The notes beneath the pieces were generated by a model. That model saw nothing but the letters and a program-made list of their open reading frames with translations, was not told the DNA's origin and made no database searches. Below are positions 6,034-9,742 of a stretch of DNA of 9,742 nt, in pieces (position 1 is the stretch's first letter; every line of letters begins with the position of its first letter). A program made the translations under genes and the position numbers. The stretch is from Nitrososphaeraceae archaeon (GTDB taxonomy: Archaea; Thermoproteota; Nitrososphaeria; Nitrososphaerales; Nitrososphaeraceae). Location: the NCBI GenBank assembly GCA_030038695.1, contig JASHSN010000270.1, positions 1 to 9,742 on the forward strand, given 5' to 3'.

Positions 6034-6903
6034 ATGACAATAAGAGGGTCTTCTCGACGTAAAATTGCAGACAAAGCGGTTAGTATATTTGCTGTATTTT
6101 CAGTTATACTTGCAGTAGTATTGTTGGGAAGTATATTAATAGAAGTTATAATAAATGGGGCCGGTGCTTTGAGCATCAATTTCTTGACACAGCCACCAGG
6201 CGCCATAGGATCTGGAATGGGAGGTATAGGTCCTGCCATTCAAGGAACGTTGATTGTTGTTGGCTTGGCATCAGCTATTGGAACACCTGTGGGCGTGCTT
6301 GCGGGGATTTATCTCTCAGAATTTGGAGGTCATGGGATATTTCCTTCGGTTGTTAGGTTCTTCAACGATGTTCTCGTAGGTTTACCTTCGATAGTGATTG
6401 GGATAGTGGCATATATTACACTGGTTCTAACCCTTGGTTCGTTCTCTGTATGGGCTGGAGCATTTGCTCTGTCAATAATTATGATCCCAATTGTTACAAG
6501 AGTTACTGAAGAAACACTAAATATTGTTCCAAACTCCGTGAGAGAGGCAGGATATTCTTTAGGAGTTGCGAAAAGAAAAATAATATTACGTATAGTTCTT
6601 CCGAGTGCAAAGAGTGGTGTCATAACAGGAGTAATATTAGCTATAGCTAGGATAGCCGGAGAAACTGCACCGCTAATCATGACAATATTAGGAACGGATC
6701 TGTTCTTCACGACGCTAAAAGGACCTGTAGACGCACTCCCTTTGAGGATTTGGAGATTAGCATCCCAACCCTATGAATATGCACATAGCTTTGGCTGGGG
6801 AGCTGCGCTTATCCTTATACTTCTTGTCCTTGGTTTGAGTCTCGGTCTAAGGCTCGTAGCACATAAACGGGGATTTAAGATTGGAACCATTAGTGCAGGA
6901 TGA
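6034..6903 (+). CDS. pstA: Phosphate ABC transporter permease PstA
   Basis: PstA is the second channel subunit of the phosphate importer. From ATG 6034 it has 289 residues, the usual size. Segments lie at about 14-40, 69-94, 112-135, 139-157, 195-220 and 252-276. GPAIQGTLIVVGLASAIGTP, FFNDVLVGLPSIVIGI and IARIAGETAPLIMTILG are family signatures. The EAA loop VREAGYSLGVAKRKIILRIV (169-188) is intact, as is the late PLRIWRLASQPYEYAHSFGW stretch. The frame stays open upstream through the end of pstC, but those residues are an out-of-frame reading of pstC and are excluded. TTG 5989, eight bases after the pstC stop and preceded by GGGAG at 5973-5977, is an alternative that adds 15 residues. Translation is probably coupled to pstC. 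No pstB or phoU follows. Confidence 0.92.
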   Translation: MTIRGSSRRKIADKAVSIFAVFSVILAVVLLGSILIEVIINGAGALSINFLTQPPGAIGSGMGGIGPAIQGTLIVVGLASAIGTPVGVLAGIYLSEFGGHGIFPSVVRFFNDVLVGLPSIVIGIVAYITLVLTLGSFSVWAGAFALSIIMIPIVTRVTEETLNIVPNSVREAGYSLGVAKRKIILRIVLPSAKSGVITGVILAIARIAGETAPLIMTILGTDLFFTTLKGPVDALPLRIWRLASQPYEYAHSFGWGAALILILLVLGLSLGLRLVAHKRGFKIGTISAG

Positions 6904-6944
6904 CCATTTGATCTATGTCATCTGTTAGTACCTAATGATCTATG

Positions 6945-6952
6945 CAATATAT
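6945..6952 (+). promoter_or_regulatory. TATA-box candidate for the broken gene at 6979
   Basis: CAATATAT is centred about 30 bp before ATG 6979, the same spacing seen at intact genes here, which supports this as a once-functional start. Confidence 0.4.
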
Positions 6953-6978
6953 GGAACCAAAATGGAATAACAAAATGT

Positions 6979-7197
6979 ATGCAAACAAAAAGTAGTATCT
7001 ATGATTTGACCAGTCCGTTGAAGACCAATATTCAAGGACGCTGACGAGCAAAGCGTTGCGAGTGCAATGCTACTTATGTTCTATTCCAAGAGTGGAGAAC
7101 TCGAAAGAGACGATCCTCCTACGATTTAAACAAAAAACTCTCCATACAACAACTCGGAAAAGCAGACGTCATCGTAGTTTTAGGGTGTGTCCTGTGA
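6979..7197 (+). pseudogene. Small gene with two offsetting frameshifts, family unknown
   Basis: ATG 6979 reads MQTKSSIYDLTSPLKT before TGA at 7042-7044. From about 7022 to 7116 a second frame reads RPIFKDADEQSVASAM, LLMFYSKSGELERDD and then stops. The original frame then becomes protein-like again from 7120 (YDLNKKLSIQQLGKADVIVV, ending LGCVL) to TGA at 7195-7197. Joined, these give a soluble protein of about 72 residues with an amphipathic centre. The three blocks fit end to end without large overlap, and the promoter is in place, so a gene broken by a pair of small indels is the best reading. A sequencing error pair or programmed frameshifting are alternatives. It does not resemble PstB or PhoU. 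I recognise no family. Confidence 0.45.
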
Positions 7198-7425
7198 TGA
7201 AAGTTTTGGTTCCAATAGTACCACGAGTTTACCATTGAATGTTCCTTTTATATTTATGAGTTGTAAACCGATCTTATCTAGTTCATTTATGAAGTGCTGA
7301 TTCATGAGCTTCGTTTTTAGTTTAAAACGATTGGTGTCCACATCTTGGTCTAGACTTTTTATATCAATGCCTACCATTTCTATTTTCTTTCTCCACACAT
7401 GCATTTCTTCTTGCGATTTAGACAT
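7180..7425 (-). CDS. Hypothetical 81-residue protein
   Basis: A minus-strand gene encodes a soluble, charged protein (MSKSQEEMHVWRKKIEMVGI, then DIKSLDQDVDTNRFKLKTKL, ending LVVLLEPKLSSQDTP). It has no cysteine, signal peptide or membrane segment. An N-terminal helix and a C-terminal strand pair (LQLINIKGTFNGKLVVLLEP) are suggested by pattern. The frame is open back to TTG 7452, but that codon lies inside the TATA candidate at 7450-7460, so ATG 7425 is chosen. Its 3' end overlaps the broken plus-strand gene by 18 bases (convergent). An A6 run at 7132-7137 is a T6 tract on its strand about 45 bp past the stop and may end the transcript. Function unknown. Confidence 0.6.
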   Translation of the reverse strand: MSKSQEEMHVWRKKIEMVGIDIKSLDQDVDTNRFKLKTKLMNQHFINELDKIGLQLINIKGTFNGKLVVLLEPKLSSQDTP

Positions 7426-7449
7426 TGTACTATAATCTCTTGTAATCAA

Positions 7450-7460
7450 CAATATAGATT
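7450..7460 (-). promoter_or_regulatory. TATA-box candidate for the 81-residue gene
   Basis: Read on the minus strand it is AATCTATATTG, centred about 30 bp before ATG 7425; it decides the start of that gene. Confidence 0.5.
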
Positions 7461-7560
7461 TTCTTCATGCCTGTAACTAGCATAGCGTATAAGAGAGATA
7501 ATTTCTAAAACCTTCTCAGAAATTTTTGAATTGCAGGGTGTAATGTGCAATGCGTCTCGA

Positions 7561-7570
7561 AAATATTTAT
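7561..7570 (+). promoter_or_regulatory. TATA-box candidate for the exported protein at 7596
   Basis: AAATATTTAT is centred about 31 bp before GTG 7596, in line with the other promoters of this window. Confidence 0.5.
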
Positions 7571-7595
7571 GGGCTACCATTACTAACCACAAAGT

Positions 7596-7856
7596 GTGGC
7601 AACAACAAAAACGATTGCATTGATGAGTCTTATAGCTATTGCAGCTGGACTAGGGCCTATAGTAACGGCAACGGAGTCAACACATGGTCAACCAGATGAT
7701 GTGGACGCTCATGGAGCTACAATAAGGGGTCAAGCTGCGTCCCTAGAAGCTGAACGCCAAGCCGTGGTGCGTGAATCTGCGTCCATAGAAACTGAACACC
7801 AAGCCGAACACCAAGCTCTTGCCGATTTCTACGGCGTTCTTCATGGTGAACCGTAA
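7596..7856 (+). CDS. Small exported repeat protein
   Basis: The protein has 86 residues from a GTG start chosen by the TATA box at 7561-7570. Residues 1-26 are a signal peptide: MATTKT, a hydrophobic core IALMSLIAIAAGLGPIV, and a likely cut after T-A-T-A near 24-26. The mature part is acidic, His-rich and helical. A 14-residue unit repeats twice (ASLEAERQAVVRES at 48-61, ASIETEHQAEHQAL at 62-75), and EHQA is itself doubled. The DNA repeats at 7737-7762 and 7779-7804 are near-identical. The His/Glu spacing could bind metal or form a coiled coil, but this is only a suggestion. No family was recognised. The gene stands in DNA visibly richer in G+C than its surroundings. Confidence 0.6.
   Translation: MATTKTIALMSLIAIAAGLGPIVTATESTHGQPDDVDAHGATIRGQAASLEAERQAVVRESASIETEHQAEHQALADFYGVLHGEP
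7737..7804 (+). repeat. Imperfect 42-bp-period direct repeat in the exported protein gene
   Basis: The 26-base runs starting at 7737 and 7779 begin GCGTCC and end GAACxCCAAGC, differing at only a few positions. A further short copy (GAACACCAAGC) follows the second. The period keeps the frame. Confidence 0.7.
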
Positions 7857-7872
7857 ACCGTGTACCATGGTC

Positions 7873-7919
7873 AGCGGTGAACCACCGCTCAAGGAAATGC
7901 TCTTAACCGTCTATTTTTT
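7873..7919 (+). terminator. Hairpin followed by T-tract
   Basis: AGCGGTG-AAC-CACCGCT (7873-7889) is a perfect 7-bp GC-rich hairpin just after the stop of the exported protein gene, and CTATTTTTTG (7911-7920) supplies a T6 run 25 bp later. In archaea the T-run is the effective part. It may also shape the leader of the gene at 7934. Confidence 0.45.
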
Positions 7920-7933
7920 GAGACAGACTGGAA

Positions 7934-8122
7934 ATGAGTTCAGATGAAAATTTGACGAGACTAGGTAATTGTATTATAGCCTTGGAAGAGGAAGCAGATA
8001 AACTCAGGAAACATGCTGAAGCGCTACTAAAAAATAGGTCAAGGTTTGAACCAGACCATTTATCGCTTGTTGCAACCCTGGCAAGCACTATCGACAGCTA
8101 CAGTACAACTACTCTGGCGTAG
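7934..8122 (+). CDS. Hypothetical 62-residue helical protein
   Basis: This soluble protein has a charged central helix (ALEEEADKLRKHAEALLKNR, residues 16-35) able to form a coiled coil, one cysteine (residue 13), and a Ser/Thr-rich end (SYSTTTLA). ATG 7934 is the only sensible start; no clean TATA box sits 30 bp upstream, so it may be read through from the gene at 7596 or driven by the AT-rich stretch near 7911-7920. The same frame stays open after the TAG at 8120-8122 for another 113 codons, so this may be the first part of a longer, interrupted gene. No family recognised. Confidence 0.4.
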   Translation: MSSDENLTRLGNCIIALEEEADKLRKHAEALLKNRSRFEPDHLSLVATLASTIDSYSTTTLA

Positions 8123-8263
8123 GGCTTGCAGCATCAGAAGCAGGCAAACGTAGATACACACGTAGGTCCTGGGCAGTGCCTGCCTGCCTGTAGTAGTCAT
8201 TTAGCGGGGGAAGACGCAGAAGCAAGGTCACTGTTGCTTCACCAGTTCCATTGGTTGAGTGTC

Positions 8264-8461
8264 ATGAGTGAACGAATCAAGGAAATCGCAAAAAAAGTTG
8301 TTCTGGAGTACTCATCCTCTGTCTGGCCTGGCAGGCATAACTGCACACCGAACCTAAAAATGGTCATCCAATATCCATCTTCTTCACTTGATGTGCGTTT
8401 GATTCTTTTCAAAAACCCAAGCTATCATAACTCGCTAGATTTGTCGAAGCCAATTTTGTGA
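8264..8461 (+). CDS. Hypothetical 65-residue protein, doubtful
   Basis: ATG 8264 begins MSERIKEIAKKVVLEYSSSV, a plausible amphipathic helix, followed by a strand-like segment (LKMVIQYPSSSLDVRLILFK) and a polar end (SLDLSKPIL). The frame is open upstream to TTG 8126, but that part (THVGPGQCLPACSSHL) looks non-coding and includes a TGCC tetranucleotide run. It is in the same frame as the gene at 7934 and separated from it by one TAG. No promoter at the usual distance was found. It could be the 3' part of one gene broken by that stop, or chance. Confidence 0.3.
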   Translation: MSERIKEIAKKVVLEYSSSVWPGRHNCTPNLKMVIQYPSSSLDVRLILFKNPSYHNSLDLSKPIL

Positions 8462-8623
8462 AAAGACATACTTATAGTCGTATTATACGTATATTATCAC
8501 CATAATCTTTCTAACGAATTTGTCGTAGTACGAATGTATCGGCAGTTTCTACTATATTTTTAGCACTTCATGTAAAGCACCGCAGATAAAGCATAGCAGA
8601 GCTCTGACAATTGAACTTAGAAA

Positions 8624-8947
8624 ATGACAAGTATAAAGGATAAAAAATTACTAGTCGCAATTGCAGGAATTGCAGCGATATTAGCTGGAAGCACAATAGC
8701 TATAGGAAATGGACGCGCAGCCCTAGCAGACGAAACCATAACGAAAAGGATCGACAACACGGGCATTAATCTACAAACACACACAAATCAAAAGCAACAA
8801 TGTGATACGGCTGGTGGAAACTCTCCAATTGGTGTAATTACGGGAGGCTCACAGAGCCAGGGGGCTGGTGCAGCAAAGGTCTCACCATCATGTACTGCAG
8901 GTTCCTTGGACAGCGTTAGCCAAAGTGGTGGAGACCTGAACAAATAG
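8624..8947 (+). CDS. Small exported Cys-pair protein of a thaumarchaeal type
   Basis: The protein has 107 residues. Residues 1-35 are a signal peptide: MTSIKDKK, a hydrophobic core LLVAIAGIAAILAGSTIAI, and A-L-A-D as the cut site. The mature 72 residues are polar and Gly/Ser/Gln-rich, with blocks IDNTGINLQTHTNQKQQCDT, AGGNSPIG and CTAGSLDSVSQSGGDLN. Two cysteines (60 and 90) frame a Gly-rich loop and probably form a disulfide. This I-DNTG-Q-T-NQKQ-C / NSPI / C-A-S pattern resembles small secreted proteins I associate with Nitrososphaerales, of unknown role. An AT-rich GATAAAGC at 8585-8592 lies about 35 bp upstream of the ATG as a weak TATA candidate, and a T7 tract follows the gene. Confidence 0.7.
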   Translation: MTSIKDKKLLVAIAGIAAILAGSTIAIGNGRAALADETITKRIDNTGINLQTHTNQKQQCDTAGGNSPIGVITGGSQSQGAGAAKVSPSCTAGSLDSVSQSGGDLNK

Positions 8948-8956
8948 CGTCCTCTA

Positions 8957-8971
8957 TCCTATTTTTTTCTC
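8957..8971 (+). terminator. T-tract terminator after the exported protein gene
   Basis: A pyrimidine-rich stretch with T7 at 8962-8968 lies about 15 bp past the stop at 8947, the usual form of an archaeal intrinsic terminator. Confidence 0.55.
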
Positions 8972-9260
8972 GTCCGAATATGAAGTATTTCTTTTCATGT
9001 TATTCCTTATGTTATGCTGCATGACACGATTTTATAACACAATATAGTTTACCGTCGTTGTTCCGTTTTTGCCTACAAGTGTGAGGTCCGAATAGTGCAA
9101 CAACCGAATTCTTATGCAACATTTCCAATTTCACCTGAAGAAAATATCCTCCTCAAAGGCAGAATCAATAAAGGAGATAAAAGCCTATGCACGGCAAGAT
9201 AACAGACGTCTTAGTGAGAAATGGTTTCCACAAAACAAACAAAAGGGAAGCTAACATATT
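8972..9260 (+). other. Spacer with two overlapping short frames before the kinase
   Basis: 8972-9095 shows no gene. GTG 9096 opens 35 codons (QQPNSYATFPISPEENILLK) to TAA near 9201. ATG 9114 opens 46 codons in another frame, including KAESIKEIKAYARQDNRRLS and ending EKWFPQNKQKGS, to TAA at 9252-9254. Both look somewhat protein-like, but they overlap, so at most one is a gene, or the two are halves of one frameshifted gene. Neither has a TATA box at the usual distance. The second is in frame with the kinase fragment but separated by its stop. Confidence 0.3.
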
Positions 9261-9742
9261 ATGTTAGATAATGAGCTTGAAACATTAAGGCTAAGTAAGA
9301 TAAAATTTAATTTAAAAGAAGTAATCCTAGATGCTATAAAAGATACAAAACTCATGCTACCCGAAAGCAACAAAGTAAAATTGGAATTTAAAAATACCAC
9401 TAATAACGGAGAGATTGTTAGTCATACTGATGATATTTTTGTAGTAGGTGATAGAAATAGAATAATGCAAGTTATCTCTAATTTGTTGGACAACGCTGTA
9501 AAGTTTACGTCCGAGGGTGTTGTATCTGTTGATGTCGCAAGAAAGAAAAAGCAAGAAGACCATCAAGAAGAGACAATAGTAACTGTTGAGGATACTGGTT
9601 CAGGTATCAATCCAGAAATATTCCCGAGGCTATTTACAAAATTTTCCAGCAAGTCCTTTAGTGGAACTGGATTAGGGTTGTATATTTCTAAGAGCATTAT
9701 AGAAGCTCATGGTGGTAAAATATGGGCCCAAAATAATGACAA
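9261..9742 (+). CDS. Histidine kinase, ATP-binding part; 5'-truncated, 3' end outside window
   Basis: The 160 visible residues are the HATPase domain of a two-component sensor kinase. The N-box is IMQVISNLLDNAVKF (68-82), the G1 box VEDTGSGI (109-116), the F-box region FPRLFTKFSSKS (121-132), and the G2 box GTGLGLYISKSIIEAHGG (135-152). All ATP-binding residues appear intact. The N-terminus LDNELETLRLSKIKFNLKEV matches the linker that normally follows the phospho-accepting helix pair, but that helix pair with its H-E-L-R/K-T-P histidine, and any sensor domain, are absent upstream, where a TAA stands in frame at 9252. A weak GGGAAG at 9245-9250 could serve as ribosome site for ATG 9261. It is probably the remnant of a larger kinase; a free-standing ATPase protein is less likely. 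Confidence 0.8.
   Translation, partial: MLDNELETLRLSKIKFNLKEVILDAIKDTKLMLPESNKVKLEFKNTTNNGEIVSHTDDIFVVGDRNRIMQVISNLLDNAVKFTSEGVVSVDVARKKKQEDHQEETIVTVEDTGSGINPEIFPRLFTKFSSKSFSGTGLGLYISKSIIEAHGGKIWAQNND

Noticed and set aside
6009..6710. Two minus-strand frames inside pstA
   Set aside because: Antisense shadows of pstA with no independent signals.
6904..7180. Search for a pstB or phoU remnant after pstA
   Set aside because: No Walker A, signature or Walker B motif and no PhoU helices in any frame; the decayed gene here is something else.
7056..7238. Plus-strand 60-codon frame, Arg/Thr-rich
   Set aside because: The protein-like blocks here lie in the two other plus frames, and its end runs into the minus-strand gene.
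7426..7452. TTG start adding nine residues to the minus-strand 81-residue protein
   Set aside because: The TTG is inside the TATA candidate, so it would not be transcribed.
7903..8088. Minus-strand Ser/Leu-rich frame
   Set aside because: Antisense to the helical protein at 7934; composition is typical of a shadow.
9357..9566. Minus-strand 69-codon frame
   Set aside because: Antisense to the histidine kinase domain, whose motifs are unambiguous.

Overview
The window reads as accessory chromosome of an ammonia-oxidising archaeon (Thaumarchaeota/Nitrososphaeria), most like the Nitrososphaera/Nitrosocosmicus branch. This assignment is an inference. It rests on AT-rich DNA with long spacers, archaeal TATA boxes about 30 bp before start codons with almost no leader, a small archaeal winged-helix regulator, a CKSCFWC-type zinc-ribbon protein, and several small secreted proteins with the N-terminal signals common in that group. 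No tRNA, rRNA, CRISPR array, transposase or insertion sequence was recognised.

Layout. 1-1465: the 3' part of a nitroreductase gene broken by a frameshifting deletion, an empty spacer, and a short zinc-ribbon gene whose tail looks frayed. 1466-2059: a helical, LEA-like protein with a very basic tail that contains an exact 65-bp tandem duplication. 2423-3056: two divergent DNA-binding proteins, a 56-residue ribbon-helix-helix protein (minus) and a winged-helix protein (plus), sharing a spacer that carries a dyad over the ribbon-helix-helix promoter. 3057-4948: mostly non-coding DNA around a small exported protein (minus), a 52-residue minus-strand gene and several unclear or decayed reading frames. 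4949-6903: pstC and pstA, the two membrane channel subunits of the phosphate ABC transporter and the only clear operon here. 6904-7425: a frameshifted small gene with an intact promoter, converging on an 81-residue minus-strand gene. 7596-8947: small proteins, two of them exported, in visibly more GC-rich DNA. 9261-9742: the ATP-binding half of a histidine kinase, lacking its normal upstream part and cut by the window end.

How the genes fit together. PstC and PstA would form the phosphate channel, but the partners normally encoded beside them (binding protein PstS, ATPase PstB, regulator PhoU) are not here and must come from elsewhere if the transporter works. The two divergent regulators look like a small self-contained regulatory locus. 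The rest is a patchwork of small exported or unknown proteins and broken genes, typical of a fast-changing accessory region. Repeated TATA-to-start spacing of about 30 bp at independent genes is used below to choose start codons.
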